DNA of 12,042 nucleotides from CAZOMR01 sp964580655 (GCA_964580655.1 CAZOMR010000086.1:1-12042), one strand, 5' to 3'; shown: positions 1 to 8,072, counted from the first letter of the stretch. Numbers and translations are program-made. Notes: generated from the letters alone by a model not told the origin.

Positions 1-76
1 AATGGTCACTATTACCCACAGATTCTCAAGAGGAGCCGTATATTTCATGGATAGTTACCATTTATGTCGCACACCC
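1..76. repeat. Palindromic MITE-like or IS-end element, truncated by the window start
   Basis: Two converging arms are visible. Positions 1-12 read AATGGTCACTAT and 51-62 read ATAGTTACCATT, which pair at 11 of 12 positions around a 38-base loop. The right arm continues to 76. On the minus strand, 57-76 reads GGGTGTGCGACATAAATGGT, and exactly this 20-mer recurs on the plus strand at 11939-11958. The arrangement is what a small inverted-repeat element would give, with its outer left end lying beyond the window. No transposase is visible here. The arm overlaps the last codons of the adjacent membrane-protein gene. What is seen is the inverted repeat and the distant second copy; that it is a mobile element is inference. 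Confidence 0.6.
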
Positions 77-1033
77 GATCTGGCCCCATTCCTTGAAGGC
101 TGGCTTCAGGCTGATAACTCCTGTAAGGGCCCTGGCAAGGCAGGTAATTACTGGCAAAACAAGCGTCAGGGCAAGGTAGGTCTCCCGGTCCGCGTATTGA
201 GGAAAGAAATACAGCCAGGCCGCAGTGGTGGTGCCGAAGCCGCCGAAGGCCACAGGCAGGGCTGAGACGATAATGACCAGGGGGATCAGCAGGAAGAATT
301 CAGCCGCAGGTATGTGGATGTCAAAGGCAAAAGCGCAGAGGTAGAAACCTACGAAGGATAAAAGGTTAGGAGGGAGCACATAGGCCCCGGTCTTGAACCA
401 GTGAATTGTCCTGGCATGGGCAAAGGGGTACCACATCTCCCAGTCTCGGCCCAAAACCAGGGACAGGGGCCCCCATCTCCAGCCGCGGCGCCAGTATGTC
501 CAGGAATGAAAGAACCAGAACAAGCACAGTCCCAGGATCAGCCATACAATCGGGGGGCTGATAAGCCGAGTTAAGCCTTGATGGTGAAAAGAGATATACA
601 CCGCGGCCGGGGTTAGCAGGATGGCATATCCCCAAATGAGGACTCCTGCCGCGAACAAAAACATGCCGATCAGCTTGAGCGCGCTTACCCCGGTTTTGCG
701 GATAAGATAAATGAAAAAGCCGCCTGAGGAAAAAACCATGTTGATGAGCAAAAGCAGGCTGAGTGCGCCTCTGGCCCAGAAGATGTCGCGAAGTGGAACA
801 GGCTTGTGGAACCAGGTAATCAGGCGCTGGGTTACCTGTGCCCCCAGCCACCAGTACACAAAAACCGGCAGGGCACGACCCGCAATGAGAAGCCCTGCAT
901 CAGCCCCCCTCGCGGCCGCGATAACCTCCGGCCAGCTAACATTTCTGAAATAATAATAAAGCAGAGCCACAGAGACCACTATCGGGAGCACACGACGCAA
1001 GGAATTCCAGATAGAAAAATTTGAGACTGACAT
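62..1033 (-). CDS. Flippase-like polytopic membrane protein (UPF0104 / LPG-synthase TM-domain type)
   Basis: This is a hydrophobic protein of about 323 residues with roughly seven or eight predicted membrane segments and no soluble domain. The Gly-rich stretch LPVAFGGFGTTTA near residues 259-271, followed by an aromatic helix, resembles the signature of the UPF0104/COG0392 lysylphosphatidylglycerol-synthase transmembrane family. That family includes putative lipid or glycolipid flippases and AglD-like proteins. The exact substrate cannot be told. The longest reading frame begins with TTG at 1081, but no ribosome binding site precedes it. ATG at 1031-1033 has AAGG five bases upstream and is preferred, though ATGs at 1045 and 1057 are possible. 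The gene is last in the envelope operon, after a GT-C-like gene, which suggests a role in moving or modifying a lipid-linked sugar. Its final residues GCAT and its stop codon lie inside a dispersed repeat, so the native C-terminus may have been replaced. Confidence 0.72.
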   Translation of the reverse strand: MSVSNFSIWNSLRRVLPIVVSVALLYYYFRNVSWPEVIAAARGADAGLLIAGRALPVFVYWWLGAQVTQRLITWFHKPVPLRDIFWARGALSLLLLINMVFSSGGFFIYLIRKTGVSALKLIGMFLFAAGVLIWGYAILLTPAAVYISFHHQGLTRLISPPIVWLILGLCLFWFFHSWTYWRRGWRWGPLSLVLGRDWEMWYPFAHARTIHWFKTGAYVLPPNLLSFVGFYLCAFAFDIHIPAAEFFLLIPLVIIVSALPVAFGGFGTTTAAWLYFFPQYADRETYLALTLVLPVITCLARALTGVISLKPAFKEWGQIGCAT

Positions 1034-1092
1034 CCACGCCTTCATCACGGTTACCATATAATGCACTAGCGCATCGGTCAAGATGGCAGGGC

Positions 1093-2697
1093 TCAGGGAA
1101 AAGAGAAGCGATACAGCGCAAAATCATTGTCATGACGGGAAACGAGCACAGGATTAAATCTCAGGAAAGACATCCGGATATCCTTCGGCGAAACCCCATG
1201 ATGCCCGGCCAACTCGAAAAGTGCGGGGCCAGCCCGGATCAACTCCTCAAGAACATAGGCCCCAGGCCGGACCCTCAATGCCAGGACTCCTTCATCGGAC
1301 AGGAATTCCTTCATGCGCCAGTCCATAACCATGGTCTGCCGTCCGGAGAAGTAGGGAATGTATATCTTGCCGATGTTGTATCCCTTGGAGACACCGGCCA
1401 GGTAAATCAAGGCATCAGGCCCGGTGTTCTCCCGGATAAAATAGGCCCTCTCAAGATCAAGGTTGGCCTTTTCAGCAGTGCCGGGAAGGATTGCACCATA
1501 ATAATTCACCAGGAACAAAAGCAGGGCAAGTATGGCCGGAACCAGGCGAAGGACCCTGAGCCTTCCCGCAAACCCCTTGAGCGCCAAGCCAATAAGCAGA
1601 TAAAAGGGCGCAAGCAGAAATACCTTCAGCTCGAAATTTCGAGGCTCCCATACCACTGTAAACAGCGCATAAGGCACAAGCCAGAGCCAGAGTAAAACAT
1701 GTAACCGCCTGTCATGCATCGGGATTTTCCGCAAACGCAAAAAATACAAAAAGCAGAGAAAACCCGTGATAAAAATCGCAAGCATAAGTGGATAAAGAAG
1801 AACCGGGCTCTGGCTAAGCCTGTGCGAGTCTGTAGCGAAAAAAAGGCTTAACATCCCGTAGAGCCAATGACCGGCCGCGTGTACATGAAGCACCCAGTAG
1901 CTCTTCCGGTACCCGAACGGGGTCTCCGGGTCAGCCAAACCCAGAAACCAGCCACGCGCACCCATCTCCCGCGCTAGGGCGCTGTGCACCCCGGCCTCGT
2001 AATAGATGAACGCAACGAGAACAAAACATACCGCTATCAAGCCTCCGACCGACAAGAGACCGGAAACGCGAAAATCCTCTCGCCCTTCCTCTCTATGACC
2101 AAGATACATGAATGTCCCGAAACACAAGGGAATCAAGAAAAGACCGTTAACGATATGATTGGCCACAGTAATAGCCCCGACCACACCCAGCACCAAGACC
2201 GGAAAAAATCCTCCCCAACCACTTTCCATGAACATGTATAGCAAATAAAACCCGATGAGAAGAAAAAATACTCCCGGAACATAAACCTCCGGCTCCACTG
2301 CAAAGAACCAGAACCCGAAGGAGAAAGCCAGGCACAGTGTGAGGCTTGCCCCGAGAATCCTGCCCATGCCCGCTCGCAATGAGACGCGATGAAAGAGACA
2401 AAGCCCTGCCACGCCGAAGATGGTATCCATGATCTCAAGCCATATTACAGACCTCATTCCCGAGCCTGAAATGCAAGCCAGTTTATAAAAAAGATAGCCC
2501 GCGGGCTCATACAGGAGATGCCTTGGATGAAGGAGTTCCCATAAATTCCCTGTGCCGAGCGCTTTTTCTATGCGGAAGGCGAACACGGTGCCGTCAAAGT
2601 TGTAGCGGGATGACAGGTGACCGATGTAGATGCTTCCGACCAGGACCGCAAGAACGAGGGTATCTGGCCAGTAACCCGGAGAGGGCTTGCGCCACAT
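1093..2697 (-). CDS. GT-C-fold-like polytopic membrane glycosyltransferase, putative
   Basis: The protein has 534 residues and about ten or more membrane helices, followed by a soluble C-terminal part from roughly residue 405. After the first helix (about 12-28) comes YNFDG (32-36), an acidic residue in the first outer loop as is usual in GT-C transferases (PMT/ArnT/DUF2723-like). HPRHLLYEPAGY lies at 57-68, AVEPEVYV at 133-140 and VWEPRNFELKV at 349-359. Such enzymes normally use polyprenyl-phosphate sugars on the periplasmic face. Substrate and acceptor are unknown. The ATG lies one base after the lolD stop codon, with GAGGGCGG of lolD acting as a binding site, so translation is probably coupled. 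It is followed by a flippase-like gene. The family call rests on topology and short motifs, not on a clear full-length match. Confidence 0.7.
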   Translation of the reverse strand: MWRKPSPGYWPDTLVLAVLVGSIYIGHLSSRYNFDGTVFAFRIEKALGTGNLWELLHPRHLLYEPAGYLFYKLACISGSGMRSVIWLEIMDTIFGVAGLCLFHRVSLRAGMGRILGASLTLCLAFSFGFWFFAVEPEVYVPGVFFLLIGFYLLYMFMESGWGGFFPVLVLGVVGAITVANHIVNGLFLIPLCFGTFMYLGHREEGREDFRVSGLLSVGGLIAVCFVLVAFIYYEAGVHSALAREMGARGWFLGLADPETPFGYRKSYWVLHVHAAGHWLYGMLSLFFATDSHRLSQSPVLLYPLMLAIFITGFLCFLYFLRLRKIPMHDRRLHVLLWLWLVPYALFTVVWEPRNFELKVFLLAPFYLLIGLALKGFAGRLRVLRLVPAILALLLFLVNYYGAILPGTAEKANLDLERAYFIRENTGPDALIYLAGVSKGYNIGKIYIPYFSGRQTMVMDWRMKEFLSDEGVLALRVRPGAYVLEELIRAGPALFELAGHHGVSPKDIRMSFLRFNPVLVSRHDNDFALYRFSFP

Positions 2698-2698
2698 G

Positions 2699-3406
2699 TC
2701 AGCCGCCCTCTTCGCTTATGATCCTTCCATCGTGCAGGCGCATGCGGTGCCGCATCCGGGAAGCCAGGGATTCATTGTGAGTCACGATGATCAGTGTGAC
2801 CTCGCGGGTGCGGTTCAGCTCAATCAGCAGGTCCTCGACTACCTTTCCGGTCCTGGCATCAAGATCGCCAGTAGGCTCATCCGCAAGAAGGAGCCGGGGC
2901 TTCAGGATCATGGCCCTTGCCACGGCCACACGCTGTTGCTCTCCTCCGGAAAGCTCGCCCACGCGATGCCGAAGCCGATGGCCAAGGCCCAACTCATCAA
3001 GTATCTCCCCGGCCTTGCCCTCGGCATCCCTTCTCGAAAGCCCCCCGATAAGCGCAGGCATCATCGTGTTCTCAAGGGCATTGAATTCAGGAAGCAAATG
3101 ATGAGACTGGAACACAAAGCCTATCTCACGGTTTCTGAGTCTAGCAAGGCTTGTGCGGTCAAACTGGCTGAGGTCCTGTCCGGAAAACAGCACTCTCCCG
3201 GAGCTCGCGAGGTCAAGCGCTCCCAGGATATGAAGCAGGGTGCTCTTGCCCGCGCCGGAAACACCGACCACGGAAAGCGTGTCCCCTCGAGGGACCCTGA
3301 AGCTCAAGTCCTTCAACACCCTGACCTCGCCCTCGGGCCGGTAGAATCTCTTCTGCAGATTTTCTACCTGCATCAGGGGCTGATCTATTCCGGATGCCTC
3401 ACTCAT
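2699..3406 (-). CDS. lolD: Lipoprotein-releasing ABC transporter ATP-binding protein LolD
   Basis: This is a 235-residue ATPase of the MacB/LolD branch of ABC transporters. It powers extraction of lipoproteins from the inner membrane and handover to LolA. All nucleotide-binding motifs are intact: Walker A GVSGAGKST (48-56), Q-loop Q100 in FVFQSHHLLPEF, signature LSGGEQQ (152-158), Walker B LLLADEPTG (172-180) and the H-loop His210. FQSHHLLPEFNALEN is characteristic of LolD. Its start codon overlaps the stop of the upstream permease gene by four bases (ATGA at 3403-3406), so the two are translationally coupled and form one transporter. Length matches the family. It could be a general MacB-type ATPase, but the LolC/E-type partner makes LolD the better call. 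Confidence 0.93.
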   Translation of the reverse strand: MSEASGIDQPLMQVENLQKRFYRPEGEVRVLKDLSFRVPRGDTLSVVGVSGAGKSTLLHILGALDLASSGRVLFSGQDLSQFDRTSLARLRNREIGFVFQSHHLLPEFNALENTMMPALIGGLSRRDAEGKAGEILDELGLGHRLRHRVGELSGGEQQRVAVARAMILKPRLLLADEPTGDLDARTGKVVEDLLIELNRTREVTLIIVTHNESLASRMRHRMRLHDGRIISEEGG

Positions 3407-4650
3407 TCATACCTCAGAGATTCCGCTGGATTCATCCGCGCGGCCTGCCGGGCAGGATAGATCGTGGCCAGAAAACTGGTAAGAAGCGTGAAGATAGCTG
3501 TTCCCAGCACATATTCCCACTCCACCTTCATAGGCATAACAGAGAACTGATATACATTGGGGTCAATCTGCACTATCTGATAGTGAATCTGAAGCCAGCA
3601 GGCTAAAAGACCCAGGATAACCCCCAGAACCGTGCCCACCACGCCGATGAAAACGCCCTGCGTCATGAAGATGCGCATTATCCCGGTGTCGGTTGCGCCC
3701 ATGGACTTGAGAATGGCTATATCCCGGTATTTCTCCATAACCACCATCACCAGAGTGCTGATGATGTTCAGGCCAGCCACTAACATTATCAGGGCGAGAA
3801 CTATGGCAAATGCCACCCGCTCTATCTTCAGCGCGGCGAAAAGCGGCTTGTGCGCCTCGATCCAGGTCCGACACCAAAGCGGGAATCCAACCGCCCTCTC
3901 TATCTCGTGGGCAACCTCGTTCGCACGGTAAAGGTCCTCCAGCTTCACCTCGATGCCGTGCACCCGGTCAGCCGTGTGAAGAAACCTCTGCGCCTCCTCA
4001 AGATGCATGAAAGCAAAAGCGGAGTCCACCTCATAGAACCCGAACTGGAACACAGCCACTACCCGGAACTTGCGCACCGAGGGCGTCATGCCCATAGGGC
4101 CGAGAGACCCCATGGGACTGACCATGCTGATCACATCACCATACATGGTGCCGAGGCTCAAAGACAGGTCCCTGCCAATGGCGATCCCCGGCAGGTTCTC
4201 CTCGCCTGCCGGCGCGGAAAGCTCGCGAGGCTTCAGGTTGGAGATACTCCCGGCCAGAATCTGCTCGCCTATGGTCGTGACTTTCTCCGCTGTCCCGGGA
4301 TCTATCCCCCGAATCACAACCCCTACAACCCGCGAGCCTGATACCAGCATGGCCTGGCTCTCAAGATACGGGGTTACTCCAACCACCCCCCCGACCCCCT
4401 CGATCTTTTTCTCCACACCCTTATAATCTTCAATCAGGCCACGGTAGCTCAGCACTGTTAGATGCGAGTTCGCGCCAACTATCTTGGTCTTGAAATCCTC
4501 CTGCACGCCCACCATCACGCTCAGCACAATGATGAGTGCGGCCGCGCCCACCATGACCCCCAGGATAGAGATCAGGGTTATCACGGAGATGAATATCTGG
4601 CGACGCCTGGCACGAAGATAGCGCAGTCCGATGAAAAACTCGTAACGCAT
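3403..4650 (-). CDS. lolC: Lipoprotein-releasing ABC transporter permease, LolC/LolE family
   Basis: This 415-residue inner-membrane permease has the four-helix MacB/LolCE layout. One N-terminal membrane segment (about 20-48) follows the positively charged FIGLRYLRARRRQ. A large periplasmic domain spans about 50-275, and three helices lie near 280-305, 332-356 and 380-400. The final NPAESLRYE matches the conserved family C-terminus (NPAEALRYE type). The segment FQFGFYEVDSAFAFMHLEEA is typical of LolC/E. Only one permease gene is present between the nuclease gene and lolD. The transporter may therefore be a homodimer, as described for LolF-type systems, unless a second copy lies elsewhere. The ATG is only five bases after the upstream TAG stop, so expression is likely coupled. 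LolC and LolE cannot be told apart from this alone. Confidence 0.9.
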   Translation of the reverse strand: MRYEFFIGLRYLRARRRQIFISVITLISILGVMVGAAALIIVLSVMVGVQEDFKTKIVGANSHLTVLSYRGLIEDYKGVEKKIEGVGGVVGVTPYLESQAMLVSGSRVVGVVIRGIDPGTAEKVTTIGEQILAGSISNLKPRELSAPAGEENLPGIAIGRDLSLSLGTMYGDVISMVSPMGSLGPMGMTPSVRKFRVVAVFQFGFYEVDSAFAFMHLEEAQRFLHTADRVHGIEVKLEDLYRANEVAHEIERAVGFPLWCRTWIEAHKPLFAALKIERVAFAIVLALIMLVAGLNIISTLVMVVMEKYRDIAILKSMGATDTGIMRIFMTQGVFIGVVGTVLGVILGLLACWLQIHYQIVQIDPNVYQFSVMPMKVEWEYVLGTAIFTLLTSFLATIYPARQAARMNPAESLRYE

Positions 4651-4655
4651 GACCG

Positions 4656-5642
4656 CTATGAGCCTTGTCCTGACGGACCCTCTGGCCGGCCCTTGTATAG
4701 GTGACGCTGTAGCGCGGAGTGGTATTGAGTGAAGGTCTCGTCAATGTTCCGGTCCGACGCGATTGCGTCCTTGACCATGTTCACCTTGGCGTCAAGGTTG
4801 TCAATGTGGTGAATGAGCATGGCCTCAGGCGTGGCCGGAAGAACCGGCGAGCCCCATTCATGCTCCCCGTGGTGGCTCAATATAATATGAAGCAGGTGCA
4901 GTCTGAGCTCTTCCGGGAAATCCGGAATCTCCTTTGCCTTTTCATCCATCATGCGGGCTGAAAGATATATGTGCCCGAGCAGATACCCCTTATGCGTGTA
5001 GCTCACATCCATCTCTGAATCCAGTTCATCCATCTTGCCCAGATCATGGAGCAATGTCCCTGCCAGGATCAGGTCATGGTTCAGGTCAGGGTAAATCTCC
5101 TCTGAAAGGAACACCGCAATCCTCGTCATTGAATGAACATGCTCGAGCAGTCCCCCGCGAAAGGCATGGTGCAAATTGCGGGCCGCCGCGCTTTTCTTGA
5201 ATCGAGCAAGGAATTCCTCGTTCTGGAAGAAAAGCTCCAGCAGGGCCTTGAGATGAGGGTTCTTCATCTCCGCAATCCTCTCAAGCAGATAATCCAGCAT
5301 GGCATCCGGATTCTTCTCAGTGCTCGGGATCAACTCATCGAGGCTCACCTCGTCCGAGTCGTCCAGGGCCCGGAGTTTCTTCATCCTGAGTTGAAGCCGA
5401 CCGCGAAATTCCTCCACATCAGCCCTGATCTTGACGACATCCCCGCGCTTAAAAAGCTCATCACAGGCCTCTGCATTGTCCCAGACCTTGCTGTTGATTA
5501 TCCCGGTGCGGTCCTGAAGGTCAATGTCAAGGTATATTTTGCCTGACTTGGTCTTTGCGCTCCGCTTGCTCTTGACAAGATAAAAGCCATCAAGATTCTG
5601 CCCCAGGGTCATATCCTTTATATTCACATGCTTCTTCATCAT
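4656..5642 (-). CDS. YhaM-like 3'-5' exoribonuclease (OB-fold plus HD domain)
   Basis: The protein has 328 residues. An N-terminal OB-fold nucleic-acid-binding domain (about 8-92) contains GKIYLDIDLQDRTGIINSKVW. An HD phosphohydrolase domain follows (about 150-300), with metal ligands visible as HHAFRGGLLEH (158-168), HD at 199-200, HHGEHEWG (257-264) and HHIDNLDAK (278-286). This domain order is that of the YhaM/CbfI family, metal-dependent 3'-5' exonucleases acting on RNA and on single-stranded DNA. The segment SHHGEHEWGSPVLPATPEA is very typical. The chosen ATG is the first of two adjacent ones and is preceded by GGGG about five bases upstream. It sits between waaA (64-base gap) and the Lol permease gene (5-base gap) in an envelope operon, where an RNA-degrading enzyme is unexpected. 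Substrate in this organism is not known. Confidence 0.87.
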   Translation of the reverse strand: MMKKHVNIKDMTLGQNLDGFYLVKSKRSAKTKSGKIYLDIDLQDRTGIINSKVWDNAEACDELFKRGDVVKIRADVEEFRGRLQLRMKKLRALDDSDEVSLDELIPSTEKNPDAMLDYLLERIAEMKNPHLKALLELFFQNEEFLARFKKSAAARNLHHAFRGGLLEHVHSMTRIAVFLSEEIYPDLNHDLILAGTLLHDLGKMDELDSEMDVSYTHKGYLLGHIYLSARMMDEKAKEIPDFPEELRLHLLHIILSHHGEHEWGSPVLPATPEAMLIHHIDNLDAKVNMVKDAIASDRNIDETFTQYHSALQRHLYKGRPEGPSGQGS

Positions 5643-5650
5643 CCAGCCCC

Positions 5651-5688
5651 GTGATCTCGCTCACGCATTCACTCTATCATACTAGAGT
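5651..5688. other. Two small hairpins in the waaA / exoribonuclease gap
   Basis: The short space between waaA and the nuclease gene holds ACTCTA (5671-5676) and TAGAGT (5683-5688), a perfect 6-bp stem with a 6-base loop. It also holds GTGA (5651-5654) and TCAC (5661-5664). No U-run follows on the minus strand, so this is not an ordinary intrinsic terminator. It could be an mRNA processing or attenuation site just upstream of the nuclease start. The stems are short enough to be chance. Confidence 0.25.
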
Positions 5689-5706
5689 CCCTCCGGCAAG
5701 GCTGGC

Positions 5707-7008
5707 TCAGGCGAGAAAAGCTGGAACGCGCTCTTTCAGAAACCTCACGGTTCGCATCGTCGCACCCCTGTTCTCTTCCAGCAAGCCCCGCGCCCTCTCC
5801 CCGGCCTCACTGCGGGCGACTTTATCTTTTATCAAGACATGCAGTTTATCCTCAAGCTCTGTCTGGCTGGCAACCGCAAAAGCCGCGCCTCGCTCCTTCA
5901 TCATGAGCGCTTCCTGCGAGTTTTCATGTCGCGGCCCGAACAGCACAGGCAGGCCGAAGGCCGCTGGCTCCATGACATTGTGCACTGCCCGGCCGAAACT
6001 TCCGCCCACAAAAGCAATCGCGCCGACCCGGTACAGCTTGAATAGCTGGCCCACTGAGTCTACCAGAACAACCCTCGGGGGCCGCTCGCCCCCGCGTGCT
6101 TCTGGAAGCCGGCTCAGGCGCGCTGTTTCAAGACCTTGAGCCGCGAAACTTTCTTCCAGGGCCGCGATGCTCTGCTCTTTCGGCTCGTGCGGTGCAATGA
6201 TCAGGTAGAGCTCTGAAAATTCTCCGGCCAGCTTGAAAAACACGGGAATAAGCACAGCCTCATCCTCCGGCCAGGTGCTTCCCGCGACAAGCACTATCTT
6301 GTTACCGGAAAGAGGCGCCAGCACAGGGTCGTCCGCCCTCACACTCCGGGCGCGATCCAGGGTCTGCTCGAACCGACAGTTGCCGGTGACCTCAATCCTC
6401 TCACCCGGAATACCAAAAAGCCGGAATCTCTTCGCATCCTTTTCACTTATGGCGCCTATGCAAAGAAGGCGCGAATAGAGGGATGAAAAGAATTCTCGCA
6501 CAAGGGGCCGGAGCCTGCCTGAATTCACCGACAAAGTGCCGTTTACCATAACCGCGGGAATCCCCCGGTCTGAGGCTTGCCAGAGCAGATTGGGCCAGAC
6601 ATCATAGGTGGAAAATATTATCAGGTCAGGCCGGACAAGATCGAGAAACCTGCGCACCGATCCACGCGTGTCAAGAGGGAGATAGGTCTCAATGTCCGCA
6701 GCAGGGTTCCCGGAAAGCTGATTCTCCAGCGAGGATGAGGCAAAGGACAGGATCACGCCCGCACCCGGAGACCTCTCTTTCAGAGCCAGGATCAAAGGCC
6801 GGGCCTGGAGATACTCGCCTACCGAGGACACATGAAGCAGAATCCGCTTTTTTTCGGCAGGGAAATCCTTGAATTTCTTTTCCAGGTCTCTGAGTAGATG
6901 CTGGCGTCTGGAAAAGGCAAGACTAGCTTTTTCATCAAACAGGGCAAGGCCGCGAAATCCCGCCCAGGCGAGCGGCACGACTATGAGGTTATAAAAAACG
7001 CGGATCAA
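5707..7008 (-). CDS. waaA: 3-deoxy-D-manno-octulosonic acid (Kdo) transferase WaaA/KdtA
   Basis: This 433-residue enzyme (about 425 is usual) transfers Kdo from CMP-Kdo to lipid A precursor at the inner face of the cytoplasmic membrane. An N-terminal hydrophobic anchor (about 5-18) is followed by HVSSVGEY (59-66), where Glu65 corresponds to the catalytic base of the family. Further motifs are STYDVWPNLL (133-142), in place of the usual ETELWPN type, then VAGSTWPEDE (241-250) and PHEPKE (273-278). FVGGSF plus HNVMEPAAFGLPVLFGP (333-359) is the nucleotide-sugar-binding region. The start is TTG, with GAGGA six bases upstream, overlapping the stop of the heptosyltransferase gene by four bases (7005-7008). 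The gene is evidence of an LPS-producing Gram-negative. How many Kdo residues it adds cannot be read from sequence. Confidence 0.93.
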   Translation of the reverse strand: MIRVFYNLIVVPLAWAGFRGLALFDEKASLAFSRRQHLLRDLEKKFKDFPAEKKRILLHVSSVGEYLQARPLILALKERSPGAGVILSFASSSLENQLSGNPAADIETYLPLDTRGSVRRFLDLVRPDLIIFSTYDVWPNLLWQASDRGIPAVMVNGTLSVNSGRLRPLVREFFSSLYSRLLCIGAISEKDAKRFRLFGIPGERIEVTGNCRFEQTLDRARSVRADDPVLAPLSGNKIVLVAGSTWPEDEAVLIPVFFKLAGEFSELYLIIAPHEPKEQSIAALEESFAAQGLETARLSRLPEARGGERPPRVVLVDSVGQLFKLYRVGAIAFVGGSFGRAVHNVMEPAAFGLPVLFGPRHENSQEALMMKERGAAFAVASQTELEDKLHVLIKDKVARSEAGERARGLLEENRGATMRTVRFLKERVPAFLA

Positions 7009-8072
7009 GGGATGTCCTCATTCAGGGCAAGCAGTTCATTGGCCGCGGTCGCAACCTGGTCCGCACTGATCTCCTTCATACAGCGGAAGTGGCCTTCCGG
7101 ACAGAATTCGTCTCCATGAAGGGAACAGGGTCGGCATTCAAGGTCTAATTTTTCCACCACGCGGGCATTCTCGCCAAAAGGGAAGAACCCGAGTTCGCGG
7201 CTTGTCGGGCCGAAGACCGCGACCACCGGTGTTTTGACCGCACCCGCCATGTGCATGAGCGCGGTGTCATTTGATATGACCAGGTCGAGTCCTTGAATAA
7301 CCGCCGCGGTCTCAAGCAGTCTGAGCTTGCCCACCAGGTCCAGCACCGGGAGGGCACGAGCCTTTCCAAGTTTATCCTTGACCTCCTGCGCCACAGGCTC
7401 ATCCTGCCTGGAACCAAGGAGAACCACCCCGGCTTCACTTGCCTCGGCAAGCCTGAGCGCGGCCTTGGCAAAACGCGCCGCAGGCCAGCGCTTGGTGCCA
7501 TGACTGGCTCCGGGGGCAAGCCCGATAAGCCGCAGGCCCCCCTGTGGAATGAAATCCCTTAGAATACCCTCGGCCCTTTCCCTTGACGGGGCGTCGAGAT
7601 ATATATCGGGCCCCAGTCCATCGTGATAAACTCCGAAATCTTCCAGCGCAGTGAAATATCGCTCAAGCACCGGCCGTGCGTCCTTCAAGTAGTTTATGCG
7701 AAAGCGCTTGAGCATCTGACGCTTAAGCGTGTGCTTGCGATAACGCCGAGTCATGTGCGCTCCGGCGAAGGAAAGCAGGTACAAGCTCCGCGGATTGACA
7801 TGCAGGTCCACTATCAGGTCATAGCGCTGGCTTCTTACTTCCCGTGCAAGTTCCCTCAATCCGGAAAAGCCTCTCCGGGAATCAAAGGCATAGACTCGCC
7901 TCAATCGGGGATGTTGGCCGAGGAGTTCCGCGAACTCCTGCTTGGTGACAAAATCAATGGCGGCTTCAGGATACCGCACGCCCAGAGCCCGGATCAGAGG
8001 GGTGGTCAGGATGATGTCACCGATAGAACTCAGGCGGATCAAAAGCACTGATGCAAGCGTAAATTCCCCCAT
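7005..8072 (-). CDS. waaF: Lipopolysaccharide heptosyltransferase (GT9 family)
   Basis: This 355-residue GT-B enzyme transfers heptose from ADP-heptose to the LPS inner core. Motifs in order are LIRLSSIGDIILTTPL (11-26, with Asp19 the likely catalytic residue), YRKHTLKRQMLKRFRINYL (111-129), GLAPGASHGTKRWP (184-197), ISNDTALMHMAG (266-277) and FGPTSRELGFFPFG (287-300). A C-terminal cysteine cluster follows (C313, C316, C324, C331), as in heptosyltransferase II-type proteins. It may form a metal site. Assignment to WaaF rather than WaaC or another GT9 enzyme is tentative. The ATG has AAGGA ten bases upstream. The first eight residues precede the conserved strand, so a GTG nine codons in is an alternative start, though it has no binding site. 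This is the first gene of the seven-gene operon and is coupled to waaA. Confidence 0.88.
   Translation of the reverse strand: MGEFTLASVLLIRLSSIGDIILTTPLIRALGVRYPEAAIDFVTKQEFAELLGQHPRLRRVYAFDSRRGFSGLRELAREVRSQRYDLIVDLHVNPRSLYLLSFAGAHMTRRYRKHTLKRQMLKRFRINYLKDARPVLERYFTALEDFGVYHDGLGPDIYLDAPSRERAEGILRDFIPQGGLRLIGLAPGASHGTKRWPAARFAKAALRLAEASEAGVVLLGSRQDEPVAQEVKDKLGKARALPVLDLVGKLRLLETAAVIQGLDLVISNDTALMHMAGAVKTPVVAVFGPTSRELGFFPFGENARVVEKLDLECRPCSLHGDEFCPEGHFRCMKEISADQVATAANELLALNEDIP

Noticed and set aside
1021..1695. Plus-strand open frame of 224 codons
   Set aside because: It is antisense to the GT-C-like gene, has a biased composition rich in Gly, Lys and Gln, and shows no binding site or motif.
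2687..3460. Plus-strand open frame of 257 codons
   Set aside because: It lies wholly antisense to lolD and its junctions, whose ABC motifs are all intact. The translated product has no recognisable domain.
5676..5704. Internal promoter before the exoribonuclease gene
   Set aside because: TATGAT is present on the minus strand, but the nearest -35-like TTGCCG is only 12 bases away and the proper spacing holds CAGCCT.
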